From contig CM065321.1 in NCBI GenBank assembly GCA_033032175.1, positions 12,980,501-13,044,500 of the forward strand: a DNA stretch of 64,000 nucleotides, given 5' to 3'. Positions 10,886 through 21,871 of the stretch are shown in pieces. How positions within the stretch are numbered: position 1 is the first letter of the stretch; the number at the start of each line of letters is the position of its first letter. The notes below the pieces were generated by a model. That model searched no databases. It saw only the letters and a list, made by a program, of their open reading frames with translations, and was not told the DNA's origin. This DNA is from Saturnia japonica. Its lineage: Eukaryota; Arthropoda; Insecta; Lepidoptera; Saturniidae. The position numbers and the translations under genes were made by a program.

Positions 10886-13066
10886 CTAAATTTAATGCAT
10901 ACCTTTTATACCGTACCGTGTTATTAACGTGTTAACACGTTTTAAAAATTAGCTAAATTTTAAGGAAACTAAAACTAAATATGTTAATTTTAAATCACAA
11001 TGATATTTTTTTTGGTAATATCACCCCTTTCGGTTTCGACGGGGTTTTAACATATATTTATTTGTATAAGGGGAATAAGCTATATATTAAATATTAAAAT
11101 GCCAAAGTACTTATTACTACTACAGTAGATTAGACTTATATTTAATTCATTATATTTAATTAATTTATTTAATTCAGTAAAGATGCTTTCTTGTATAAAT
11201 GTTTAGAACGTGATAATTTTAAAAAAAAGGAAAATCTTAAAGCAGAGCAAAGCGTCTGTGTCATTTCATTTGCATTTTAAAATAAGCTGTTTGTATAATA
11301 TGTAAAAGAAATTCTAAAGAAAATTACTATAGTTGAAGTCTTTTGCCTTCTGCAAATATCGTCTGAAAATAATAATATGATAAAATTGAAGCATGAAGAA
11401 ATACTTTTCTAGCGTTTTTATGTTACTTTTAAAAATAAGGCCGAAAATGACGCATGACTTCGGAATATATGAAATAGTAAAAAGCATATAAAAACTTTTA
11501 GCTGAACCGTCGTAAATCGGTAATTTTGTTCGTTCGCATAAAGACGTTTCTTATATTTGATTGGTGCACGCGTTCGAATGTACGAGCTTGGAATAAAATC
11601 TGCAGTGGTTTCTCCTTGGTCATATTTTTCTATCAAGTTTTTTACCGTTACTATAAGGATTAGATATAAAGAAGAAAATTTAACAAAACATTTTTCTAAA
11701 AATTTTCAGATACTTATATCAGAATATCTGAAAGTATTGTTCTTCGGTTGTTTTGATAGCGTTAAAGATTTTTTGTATTTATATTTATTGGATACAAAAA
11801 ATTAAATTTTATAAAAGATGAATCACATTTTTCCTATTTTCCATATTTTATTTTAATACATCTATTTTATATTTAATAAAAATTCAATAAATTTTGTAAT
11901 TATTTTCCTTTTCATTTGGTGGAAATTGGTGAATCTGGTGATTGAACTAAATAAGTTTAAGAAATTTCATAACAATAACACACATTGAAATTTTACTATT
12001 TTTTATATCATTATTCCGATAGTTTATATTATTTGAATAATATTTCATATATTATATAAGATATTATAAATAAGTTTAAAGTAAGTGGAAACCGAATCCA
12101 ATTCAATAAGGAAAGCATTTATTATTATTAAAACGAATTCATTATTAAAAAAGAAAAGGAACGAAATATTAGTAACTTATCACCAGTTTCCAAGCTAGGT
12201 TAGAGTGTGGAGCGGTAGCATCGCCAAGTCCCTGCATACAGAGAAACGTGTGAAATAAATCTTCTCTAGCGCGCATTCATCCCGTGCGAGATGACAGAAT
12301 CGCCCGAGAACACTCCGCCTTTGATTTTATATTTAAAATTCAATTTAAATTTCTGGCTTTGAGTCAGTTCTAGGTATTATGTGATAGAAATAATCGGTTG
12401 TGTCTAGTAACCAGAAACGCCTTGTTAATGAATGTTCCCAATTTATATATTTTGATTTATTTTTGAACTTATATAAATATAGTTCTTTTAATAATAAAAT
12501 GTTTAAGTATACATTTCATAGACCCGGTAAAATTTTATGCGTTTTACTATTTTAAAGCCTGGAAAACTAACACAATAGCAAACTCTTCATAATTATACAG
12601 TGGAAGCGAAAAGTAGTGGAAAGACTAATTGACTACTAACATGTACATGACAAAGCTTACACTTTAGTCGGTTAGCCTGCCCACCGTCGATATCATAAAT
12701 ATATAGTCCATGGACATTCATGGAAATCCCTTGTTCACATTACATTACATAGTTGATCTTTGTAAAAAAAAAAACATTTTTAAATTCATGTAACACATAA
12801 AAATTGAAAAATAACCAAATATAAAAACTCGACATACGATGTGTATTTGTGAAATTTTAAGCTTCCCTGTTCACTCCGATCTGGATAATCACCGTAATCA
12901 TAACATCTAAATTGCAACCTAGTAATCAATCTCCAAATTTTAATTGGAATGTAGAATGTACACGCCCTGAATTATAAAGGAGCTTTCATTATCATATATG
13001 AACCGTTCGTAGTAAAATGACTTGATAGATTGCACAAACAAGTTTTATTCTATACTATAAGGTAGT
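10886..13066. other. AT-rich intergenic DNA, no gene seen
   Basis: Frames at 11418-11805 are low complexity. A more GC-rich patch at 12185-12325 (GTGTGGAGCGGTAGCATCGC; GCGCGCATTCATCCCGTGCG) is unassigned. Confidence 0.45.
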
Positions 13067-13937
13067 TAGAGGATTTGATCGCAGGATCCCGGTCATATTT
13101 CGGTCCCGAAAATTTCTTACGGGATTAAATTTGACAAAACCCGGGTTTTACGTGATTCACAAAATTAACAAATTGTTATAAAAATATCGCATAACACAAA
13201 TACGCACTCATTTCACTTGACATTTTATCAGCCATCCTGTTTTTCCAGGTGATTTGATTACTTTGCATTTGCACTGACTCGGCTCGGAGACGAAACATTA
13301 TTATTATTTCACAGATTTTATTTTCGCAATGCAAGTATAACGTAAAGTGCCTAACCATTTTAAACAATATATGGTTATTTTAATTTAATAAGGTCAATAC
13401 TGATCTCTGTCGAACAACGTGTTCGTTACAGGGACTTAAATCTGGTTAAGTTTTTTTTTAAAGTGTAACGTGTTATAAAAGAACGTTATTTTAAAAGAAG
13501 TTTGTAGTGGTTTGATTTTGTTCAACTTAATTTTTCTGAAATTACTTAAAATGTAACCATATCTGCCTATTTAAATTTAATGATTAATATAGGTCTGTGT
13601 AGATGAATAACGTAGATCGTAATTTTAAGTATAATTGAGTCGATATTTGTTTTGGGAGTTTAAACTGAAGAAAAAAGTTTAAAGACAGAATTTTATTTTA
13701 TTTCAAGAGATTAAATTGAAGAAGTTGAATTTGTTGAAATTTAAGTTGATACTTTTTTGACTGATAATTTTAATTCTTTGTGAATAAAAAAATGTATAAA
13801 AAAGTATATTTTTATATAGTACTCCGATTTTAATTTACCTGTATACAATCCCAGGAACATTCCGGGATCCGGGAATTATATGTAGACAATCCCGAAATCC
13901 CGGGATTAGAAAAAAGGCCCGGGATCGATTCCTCTAC
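13067..13937. mobile_element. Probable hAT-like non-autonomous element
   Basis: The ends are imperfect inverted repeats. The left side reads TAGAGGATTTGATCGCAGGA, TCCCGG, and the reverse of the right side reads GTAGAGGAATCGATCCCGGG. Both subterminal regions are full of CCCGGG, GGGATT and AATCCC motifs, while the interior is AT-rich with no transposase. The flanks AAGGTAGT (13059-13066) and ATGGTAGT (13938-13945) match at 7 of 8 positions, consistent with an 8-bp hAT-type target duplication. The exact left boundary is uncertain by one base. Confidence 0.6.
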
Positions 13938-14149
13938 ATGGTAGTACTTGATTGTTGGACAGAGCTACAATAGATTATAAATATTATAAGGCCTGGTAAG
14001 AAAAAAATCTGATACAAATATTTATAATGAGTATTGAATATAAAGTACTTAGAAGGTATTCTATCTATGCAATGCCATAATATATTCACTAAAATTGTAC
14101 GTTTAAATAATAAATTAAGTGTAATTAATACTTAAGTAAAATTAACAGT

Positions 14150-14480
14150 TTATGGTGATTTTAAACTTTCGCGTGGTGGTTATTATATTAATTCATAAAG
14201 TTATTTTATTCGATCCTATATTAAGTAATATTAGCGACAATTTACGTGCTTCAGTTTGAATACTATGCACAAGTGAAGTGGATTATAAATAATAATTAGA
14301 ATCATTTGTTATTATTACGCACTAGAACTATGCAGTTTGAGTTACCACACAACTCTCTGGTCAGTTCTAACAAGAGAGCCACCATTTTGTTAGACCGACA
14401 CAAATTATATTCTATCCAAGTGATATTGTCCTTATATAGTAGGAGCAATGCTTTGACTTTTTTATGTTATAATCATAAGC
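14150..14480 (+). mobile_element. Retroposon X, copy 1
   Basis: The order of blocks matches 53325-53659: GATCCTATATTAAGTAATATT, CAAGTGAAGTGGATTATAAAT, then CAGTTCTAACAAGAGAGCCACC, ATTTTGTTAG. The copy is diverged and its 3' end is unclear. The 77-codon frame at 14306-14539 is part of it and not a gene. Confidence 0.65.
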
Positions 14481-15842
14481 ATCTTAATGATTTTATCGAA
14501 TTGGATTTTTTTTTATTAATTAATTATTTTATTTTATAACTGTCATTTACTCCTATAATTACTTAATTAGAAAAAAGTAAAAAACATATATACCCAAAAC
14601 AAGACAATTTTTAAAAACGATTTTTTTTAACGAAGTCGAATGTCCCATACAAATGCAATTAAAATGGAACTATATCCCCTTGCGAAGGAAAAAAATCTAA
14701 TAAACAAAGAAGTTATGGCTGAACCTACATATAAAAATAAATTTTTCTTAAGCTTAGTTATGGCTTATTAAGTTTTTAAGTTGGTAAAAAAATACAAGGA
14801 TACTCAGAAAAAGCGATAAAATTTAAATGAAAATTGCACAGCTTTCTGGGAGCATTGCATATTCTGTATATGAAAGATTTCAACAGATTAAATCAGAGGC
14901 TCTGAATTAACAAGATACCATGTACAGTAGGTTACGTAATATATTTATTCGTATAAGTAAATATATTTATTGAAAGAAACGATACGATCGAATAAATTCG
15001 GTTTAGACAATGTATGTAGAGTGTTGGTAAATTGAATTCTTATTTACCCGCACGATGAATAAATGCCCAATGTTGAACTAAAAATGTGTTGAGATTAAAA
15101 TTTATAAACCAAATGATATATTTCGTAGAATTATTATTAAAATCTCGCATATGTAAAATGACTTGTAAATTCATCACGATAGACCGCATTGTCAAAAATT
15201 TATTGTAACCAGGATATGCATAAGCAAACGCCATGAATATTTATTTGTTGAATCGAAACATTTAATTTAATTTTAATCCATTTTAATTGAGAATACAACA
15301 AATTTTAGTAAAGTAAATAATCGTTTACAATTCTATTAGATGAGAGACAAATATCTTAGCATTCCATGAACTCATCGTGCGTGTGCCGGGTCCATCGTGT
15401 GGCAGAGAGAGGTAAACACGAGCAGCTCCCGGGACTTGCGACCCAGGTGTAGGTTTAGGGGGCCACTTATGATGCACATCAGCGCTCATCTAGACTGTTC
15501 GCGATACACTTCCTGCCAAGCCAGATTTGGTAAGAGCCTGTTAATGCTGTTTTAGATACCCGTTCTAAAATATAACTTACTGCAGTTCTCAACAGACCGA
15601 GGTATTTTAGCAATGAATAGTGAGATTTTATGATGAATATAACAATTTTATAATTATCAGTGTAATTTATTCGATATTTGAAAATTATTCCGTAAAGTCT
15701 CTTTGCGTCAAAATCCTTTTTTATTTAGCTATAAAAGTATCTGGATCACAGAAATTAGTCAGAGTTGCTGAAAACAAAATAAAGTATACTACACACAGAC
15801 CTTAATAATGGGTAATTTGGACGATAAAGTCCGTGCGGCTTG
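14481..15842. other. No gene recognised
   Basis: AT-rich DNA with a GC-richer patch at 15375-15535 (CGTGTGCCGGGTCCATCGTG; GAGCAGCTCCCGGGACTTGC) that I cannot assign. The sequence right up to 15855 is the pre-insertion flank of the jockey-type LINE. Confidence 0.4.
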
Positions 15843-15856
15843 GAGTGAACCGCCGG

Positions 15857-16630
15857 TTTAACGAGTGGCGTATAGCCGTTAATCCCTCGAAGAGCGCCGC
15901 GATGCTCTTCGATGCGGATTCGTCACAGATACCGTGGAAGCTTAAACCTGTTAAGCTCTACGATAATCCGATTCCGTATGTAAGAGAGACCAAATATCTA
16001 GGGGTAACCCTAGATAGTAGGCTCTCCTTTAGACCCCACATCCGTAAGGTTAGGAACAGGGCCGCGTGGGTCCTGGGCCGGTTGCATCCTCTGTTGTGTT
16101 CGGTGAGTAAAATGTCCACGCGACATAAGCTCACGCTCTACAAGACGTGTATTCGACCAATTTTGACATACAGTTGCGCCGTGTTCGCACATATGTCCGA
16201 GTCGAGTTTCAAACGGTTACAATCGATACAGAATAGGTTCCTCTATCGTCTCACCGGGGCCCCGTGGTATGTTCGAAGCGTAGATCTCCATAGAGATATG
16301 GAGCTTCCTTCGATACATGCCTACGTTAAACAGCTCTCCCGTTCGTATTTCGACACCGCGTCGAACCACGCGAATCCGTTAATAAAAACAGCCGCCACTT
16401 ATGTTCCGGCACCCACGGACATCCGGTGCAAACGCCGGCCGCGCAATATTTTTATTGATCCCGACGATCACATCGAAAATTCGAATAAATATTACACATC
16501 CGTCTCTCCAAACAGAGCGTGCCAGCGCCCACGCCCGCGTAACCACCGTTCTCTCCGCAGAGGGCGGGCGGTCAATTTCGCTCCAGCACACCCGTCACGT
16601 CCACCCTCTCTAGCGGTAACCCAAGCCTAG
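15857..16630 (+). pseudogene. Jockey-type reverse transcriptase, C-terminal fragment
   Basis: About 257 codons encode the part after the catalytic core: RFNEWRIAVNPSKSAAMLF, TKYLGVTLDSRLSFRPHI (the post-YADD thumb region), YKTCIRPILTYSCAVFA, then LQSIQNRFLYRLTGAPWYVR. These are the usual C-terminal signatures of jockey-clade ORF2 proteins. The palm with the YADD box and the whole endonuclease domain are absent because of 5' truncation. The open frame continues 8 codons upstream into the flank, but those residues come from the target duplication and neighbouring DNA. The frame is intact to a TAG at 16628-16630. It cannot produce an active enzyme. Confidence 0.9.
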
Positions 16631-17088
16631 GTCCGTTCCTCGGTGTGAAACCCTTGGGTCAGGCAACCGCCCGCGCGATACAAGTGACACTGTACGTGCA
16701 TCACTTAGCTACCTACATACAACACTACACACGTATGAACATACACACGTGCACACCACATAGGTACATAGGTTCTGTGAGGGACCTTTTTTTTTTTTTC
16801 TTTTTGACGCTAGTTAGTTAGCGCCAGTTAGTGTAGAAACATTCCGATTACTGAATACACATACGCACGGTTCCTTCCTTCCTCCCAGGAGAAAGGGAAC
16901 GTGCCTATGTGTATATTTAGGTAGCTCGAATCGTAGGTGTAGGGATTCGAATAGATCGCGACCTATTTGCGACGCGACGACCGCCCGAGCCGAGGTCCGG
17001 CCACTTTGGCACCCTCGTGCGAGTCGTCCACAAAACTTTCGCGGCTGAGTGCCCTCTGCGCTCGCCCCCAAGTCCGGTGAAGCTGTAA

Positions 17089-17160
17089 AAGCCGCAGCGG
17101 CTTTAGGGCCCCTAAGGCTAACAGTGTAGTCAGTTCAAAAAAAAAAAAAAAAAAAAAAAA
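17089..17160 (+). repeat. Two-hairpin LINE terminus
   Basis: AAGCCGCAGCGGCTT can form a 7-bp stem with a single-base loop, and TTAGGGCCCCTAA a 6-bp stem with a single-base loop. They are followed by GGCTAACAGTGTAGTCAGTTC and poly(A). The same end is found at seven other places in the window, so it is the likely recognition end for the reverse transcriptase (inference). Confidence 0.7.
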
Positions 17161-17173
17161 GAGTGAACCGCCG

Positions 17174-18029
17174 CGATTAAATAGCTTCACATTTAGTATT
17201 TAATACTCTAAAACCGGAGAGTTAACTCTGTGGTATATAAATATTTTGTGATAATTTCAAAGATAACTGTACTTCTTAACAACTGGTAGATTATTACGTT
17301 TAAATTATAATGTTTTTTGTGAAATACATATAATAATTTTAAAAATAAAAATATTAAATTTATATTTCTGTTGGAAATTTAATTATTAAATATTGGCAGA
17401 TGAAGTCATGCACTTTGCGTTGTTTTCCGTTTGTTAATAATTTTTCTTACAAAAGCTAGGTAGGACAAAAAATTTGTACAGTCAGCGTTCGCTTGATATT
17501 TTGATAGTTAGTCTTGCAAATCTACCGTGACGCGTGAGTCTTAATAAAATCCTTTTTGTAATTTTGATTGTTTTTTTGGAGATTGTTTGAGACAGTAATC
17601 AACGTAACTGTGATATTAATTGTACTATATATATATATATGGAAAAATATAAATGTGTGAGTTGCGTGATTTTCGATTTTTATATCGTGATTGTCTGATA
17701 ACTTGTTGTTGCCGTCGGAAGAGTTAAAGTAAGGTGCGCTAGCTCTTCTGGTTAGACCTACACACCCACTTACACATAGACTATACATACACCACTTTAC
17801 ATTATCTACGTCTACGGGATTCCTGGCTAGGAAACCGCCGCGCCGAGTCTTGAGGTAACCTTGTGGTATTTTTAAAAGCCACAGTGTGCTGTGTATCACA
17901 GCTTCACTATCGGTTAACCACGACTCGCGAACAGGTTGTTTTTTAAAGGCCCAGCGGTTCACGTTTTGCTGGGCGTGGTTATCTCGAACAGGTTCCTATT
18001 GAGGAATAGAGTTGATTAGTCATGGTGTA
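17174..18029. other. No gene; (TA)n and unassigned GC-richer block
   Basis: A short (TA)10-type run lies near 17622-17641. The part 17700-17990 (GAGTCTTGAGGTAACCTTGT; GTTCACGTTTTGCTGGGCGT) is more GC-rich and underlies a 146-codon minus-strand frame at 17522-17962. I do not recognise that frame and suspect an unidentified repeat. Confidence 0.35.
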
Positions 18030-18310
18030 CAGATGAGTGATAAATAGAAAAATAGACGGATGAAAGAAGAGAATGTTAAGGTGGATGTGTGGTGTAATTA
18101 GAAGATTAGACATTAGTATATCAGAACAGGTATGAAAATAGCACCAGTGACCTAGAAGTTGAGGAGTAGTAGTTTAGTGTTATATGGAAGTATGGAAGGA
18201 GCAATGAAGATAATATAACATAGAGAATATTAGATATAAAGATAGACGGATAAAAGAGTAGTGAAAGACCGAAGAAGATATGGATGGATTGTGTGAAGAA
18301 GGAATTGGAA
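18030..18310 (+). pseudogene. LINE reverse transcriptase C-terminal remnant
   Basis: Broken frames give LRWMCGVIRRLDISISEQV, then DRRIKE and KEDMDGLCEE-like residues near GAAGATATGGATGGATTGTG. This recalls the LRWMCGVTRxD...RGRPxxxWxxxxKEDM tail of endonuclease/reverse transcriptase LINEs. There are multiple stops and frame changes, so this is a relic. Confidence 0.45.
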
Positions 18311-18689
18311 TTGGTATGGAGTTTTTGTTACTTCCTTAAAAATAGATATTTGAATAGTAGCTTTTTCGCATAAAAATAAACATTTTATTTAACTGAATAG
18401 GCGGATTAACTCTTTAAGTATAAATGACCACCAAAATTACAACATTTATTCTTGAGAAGAATATTTTTAAACGAACATTTGCGTTTTATTGTCATTAGCG
18501 CTTGAATCGTTTTTAATTTGTTCTCTATCTCCGTATATTTTTACAATGAATTTTAGCTTCAATTTATTTTAAGTAATAAACGCTGCTGTTAATTTTGTTA
18601 TCTGATGAGATGATCAGATCTTATTAATGATGATGATTTTCTTATTTATTGTAACATTAAAAATAAGTAGTTACGTCGGATTTTGTATT

Positions 18690-18990
18690 TTTATTGGGGG
18701 TAGTGTTATGACCACAATCTCACCTGAATTTAAGTAACGATGTAGCTCAATGGCGATGATAACACGCTAAATCTAGTGTGGAAACTGGCTCTTAAGTGCA
18801 GCTGCTGGAAGACACCTATAGGTACCTGGCCTAGCTAGCCAAGGCGGACGTTAAAAAATACTCTACCATCATGCAATGGTTTCATCACGATGATTGCCTT
18901 CACCAAATGCTCAGGCTCACTACAGGGATACGAAGTCACGTCGATCGACGCGGAGTCCTTACACGTTACCACTGCCATTGCTTTAGTGGA
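18690..18990 (-). mobile_element. tRNA-related SINE, family C, copy 1
   Basis: Blocks shared with 54085-54425 in the same order are GATGTAGCTCAATGGCGATG, CACGCTAAATCTAGTGTGGAA, GCAGCTGCTGGAA, TAGCTAGCCAAGGCGGA, ACCATCATGCAATGGTTTCA and GTCGATCGACGCGGAGTCC. The tRNA-like head is best kept in the 54-kb copy. The frames at 18835-19059 are by-products. Confidence 0.75.
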
Positions 18991-20840
18991 CTGTATAGTT
19001 GTTGGTTGTGTTCTTGGTTTGCTTGTTGCGTGAAGCATGGGCCAGTAAATTAATATCACAAATTCAAAATAAATATTAAAGGTACAGTCCTGTTAATACG
19101 ACGGCGAAACGCAGTATGGACGATACTGGCCGCATATCAGAGCAAGCTAGAGCTATTTCAATCATCTGTTCGTAGGATGCTAGAATTCAAGTTAATCACA
19201 GCCATGAGGATGCGACGACTGGAAAGACTTAGAAAACAGCAGTAAGGGGACTTACCACATATCCTGGTTGTATCTGCCACGATCCGAGGGTGCACCCTGA
19301 ACTTCCCCACGTGTCTTGAACAGTCTAAAACACTTCTAGAGCACTACAAAGACGAATTTCGCTAAATTTCCGATACTTTTAGCAATTTATCACGAAATTA
19401 TGCAGAGCGTGTGTATCACTGCAGTTTCGCGTCGGCCATTACACCGTTCTCCATTATACCAACCAATACGCGGCAGACTTGCACGCGTATTTTAAATACA
19501 ATTATGCCCCCAAGGAATAGGAGAAATTGGAAGGAAAAAGGGATGTCGTAACACAGTATATAGGACACTATATTGTAAATAATCTTGCCACACTGTTGCC
19601 ACTGAATTACTGTAAGATTCTTATACCCTACTTTCATAAGATACATCCTTTTTGCAGCATGATATTTATGTAAACACAGGCGTTTTGCTAATGATTTCTA
19701 TGGTTCAATGTTCTCGAAATGTTTGCTTTCACTCATGTTATAAAAAAATGGTAAGCTATTATAGTTCTTTCTTAAAATAGTACAGGGTTGCATGTTGCTG
19801 GGGACTGCTTGTAACGGTCGAAGTTGCGCACTAACACATTCAAATTTCTTTCAGGAACTCATTTAGTATTTATTTATAACTTGCACAAAAATCTTGTTTT
19901 TTATATTATTCATATGACATATATATCAATGTTCATAATACAAATTTTTGTAAAAGTGTGCAGAAATAAAAAAAAAATGTATCGTCTTTGGATACTTTTC
20001 GTCCCGGCCATATAATATTAAGTTCCGTCAATCCGAAACGTGTCGTAAATGGCATTCGTCTCATAAATGAAAATTAAAATTAAGATATTTAATCGTATGT
20101 TGAAAAATAACTTCTCCAAATAATTTTTAAACGTTTCTAAAAATAACATTTCATTCCAACATCACTTTAGTAAATTATAACTTTTAAAATTCATTTTATA
20201 AAAATCGGTATTAAAAATAATTGTTTTGCTTAAAATTTACGTTGAAAAAATTCAGTAAAACATTTTTATGAGTTATGAAAACGGTGTTATATTCTTGTAA
20301 CGATTTAAATAACCGGCACTCATTTGAATCCCGCCTCGTATAGATGTCAACGTTACGTGATAAAAAACTGGTTTAAACACCCTGAAATAAATAACATTTC
20401 CTGATACATATGTTCCCAACAATGTACCGGTTGTGACCATTGTTTTCGATTGCGGACGTATTAAAAGCGGTTCGTTGAAATATCTGACGTGCTTCCGTGT
20501 CCGAAAGCAGATATGTATTTACAACACGCGCGGCGAAAACACAACCAAATTGTCTCATTGGTTGTCAGTTTACCTATATCTAATTACCAGGTTGATATTA
20601 TTTTATTAAGGCAATGATTCTAATCAGTTGCTATTGTTTTTTGATGTTTTGTTCAACAGTACAGTGTAATTAGTTTGTCATGTTTCGATAAAAACATAGC
20701 TGAGAAGTAATCTTTTTGCTACAAGTGTATTTTAGATTTTAAAATCGTGTCATTATTAACAACAAACTACCCTGTTTAGTTTTGAAAACAGTTTTCTCGT
20801 TGAAATTTGATTTTTTCTATTTATAGGACAGCTTTATTAA
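18991..20840. other. No gene recognised
   Basis: The block 19080-19340 has higher G+C and vaguely LINE-like composition, but I cannot align it with any domain. The minus-strand frames at 19416-19646 and 20373-20558 show no recognisable motif. Confidence 0.35.
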
Positions 20841-21090
20841 CTGCCTCGCTAGCCTAGTGGTCGTAAGCGCGACTGCTATTAGCGAGGTCCTGGGTTCGAA
20901 TCCTAGGTCGAGCAAAGTGTTACTGGGTTTTTCCTATGAACTTCTTAGTAGCAGCTCGGAGTTTGGTTTCGATCCCGATTAATGGCAATAGGCTCGCCCC
21001 CTATTACATGGGACCTAAAAACATACTCGGCGAAATGTGGGTGTACATTAGTACACCTCTGCCTAACCCATCGGGAAATACAGGCGTAAT
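20841..21090 (+). mobile_element. tRNA-headed SINE, family A, copy 2
   Basis: The head is well preserved: box A TAGCCTAGTGG near 20851 and a perfect box B GGTTCGAATCC at 20893-20903. The body follows the order seen at 1837-2075 and ends with short TGTTA/ATG-rich repeats. RNA polymerase III transcription from the internal boxes is likely for the founder. Activity of this copy is unknown. Confidence 0.85.
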
Positions 21091-21224
21091 GGTATGTTAT
21101 GTTATGTTTATTACTACCAAAACATTAATGGTTTAATTGCTCTATTTACAGACCGCAGAAAAGAAAATAATTATTGCTAACAATGTTCAGGTTCAATATT
21201 TTAAACGTTTACGTTTTATACAAC

Positions 21225-21350
21225 GACGGTGGCAAACAAATGTACCTACTGTTCGCCTGATGTTAAGCGGTCGCCGCAGTCAATAGACGCTTGAAATACC
21301 AGAAGCATCACATGCGCGTTACTAAGTCCGAAATGTTCACTTTCTTCTTA
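21225..21350 (-). repeat. Interspersed repeat with GCCTGATGTTAAGCGGTC motif
   Basis: CGACGGTGGCAAACAAATGT, CGCCTGATGTTAAGCGGTCG and GAAGCATCACATGCGCGTTA form a conserved lepidopteran-type LINE 3' region, read in reverse. Related CTGATGGTAAGCACAG blocks are at 28600-28730 and 45440-45560. Its ends are undefined. Confidence 0.5.
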
Positions 21351-21589
21351 AAAATTCCATACTATAGTCCCCTGAGAAAACCTCACCAGGGTCGATAAAA
21401 TTCTCAATTGGGGCTACGAGAACATACCGCAGAATCAGCTGGTTTATTCCGGTTTTAATCAATGCACATAAAAAAAATGATTTAAATATACTGATCCTTC
21501 ATGGCCATATATTTTCATCCCGAAAATGGTAGCTAATTAGGTGAGCATTAAGAAATATTTTGCCATAGATATATGATTTCATTACGATG

Positions 21590-21680
21590 GTTTTTTTTCC
21601 ATAAACGCAGGTGCATTGAGGATTCGATTCCAAATCGACTGATGGGGTATCGGAACGCAATACCACTGAGCCACTATCAA
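21590..21680 (-). mobile_element. tRNA-like SINE head, family D
   Basis: On the minus strand it reads GTGGCTCAGTGGTATTGCG (box A-like) and, about 35 bases on, GGAATCGAATCCTC (box B-like). It sits directly after a LINE-L tail (21680-21785) on the same strand, so it either inserted into that tail or uses it as its body. Confidence 0.5.
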
Positions 21681-21785
21681 TCGAAATCAAAATTACCTTA
21701 TTCAATTGAAGTCCTAAAAAGGTACTTCTGGGCGCCAAAACACCGATTAAGAAAACATCCCAGACATCGAGAAAAGCCGACATGA
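21680..21785 (-). mobile_element. LINE-L 3' tail, copy 1
   Basis: On the minus strand it reads GGTGTTTTGGCGCCCAGAAG, then TAGGACTTCAATTGAATAAG, then TTTTGATTTCGATTGATA. It matches the plus-strand tails at 39560-39645, 50040-50150 and 58620-58725 (GTGTTTTGACGTTCATAAGT...TAGGACCTAAATCGAATAAA...TTTTGATTTTGATAATT). Confidence 0.65.
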
Positions 21786-21838
21786 AACTCGATCAGGATT
21801 GCTAATTATTATTTTTAATGTGTAAATTATGTTTACAG

Positions 21839-21840
<2 letters not shown>

Positions 21841-21869
<29 letters not shown>
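21841..21869. repeat. (CA)n microsatellite
   Basis: A pure run of about 14 CA units is followed by GTCACAAACACACGAG. Confidence 0.95.

Positions 21870-21871
<2 letters not shown>

Larger units (their letters stand above)
15856..17160 (+). mobile_element. 5'-truncated jockey-type LINE with target duplication
   Basis: A 1.3-kb insertion carries the end of the reverse transcriptase frame, a 3' untranslated region of about 500 bp and a run of 24 A (17137-17160). It is bounded by a perfect 13-bp direct repeat GAGTGAACCGCCG at 15843-15855 and 17161-17173, the expected product of target-primed reverse transcription. The untranslated region ends with two adjacent hairpins (17089-17103 and 17103-17115) and the terminus GCTAACAGTGTAGTCAGTTC. 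The perfect duplication and long pure A run suggest a fairly recent insertion. Confidence 0.92.

Noticed and set aside
16010..17190. Frames opposite to and out of phase with the jockey-type reverse transcriptase and its 3' region
   Set aside because: Shadows of a real coding region on the other strand or of a GC-rich untranslated region.
20373..20558. 61-codon minus-strand frame with fairly balanced composition (RQFGCVFAARVVNTYLLSDT)
   Set aside because: No motif, splice context or second copy to support a gene. Left out as unsupported.
20892..20903. Possible tRNA gene because of a perfect box B
   Set aside because: The head continues into a non-tRNA body shared with 1837-2075, and acceptor stems do not pair, so it is a SINE head.
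21841..21869. Array-like structure (CRISPR-type)
   Set aside because: It is a plain CA microsatellite. No spaced direct repeats of CRISPR form exist anywhere in the window.
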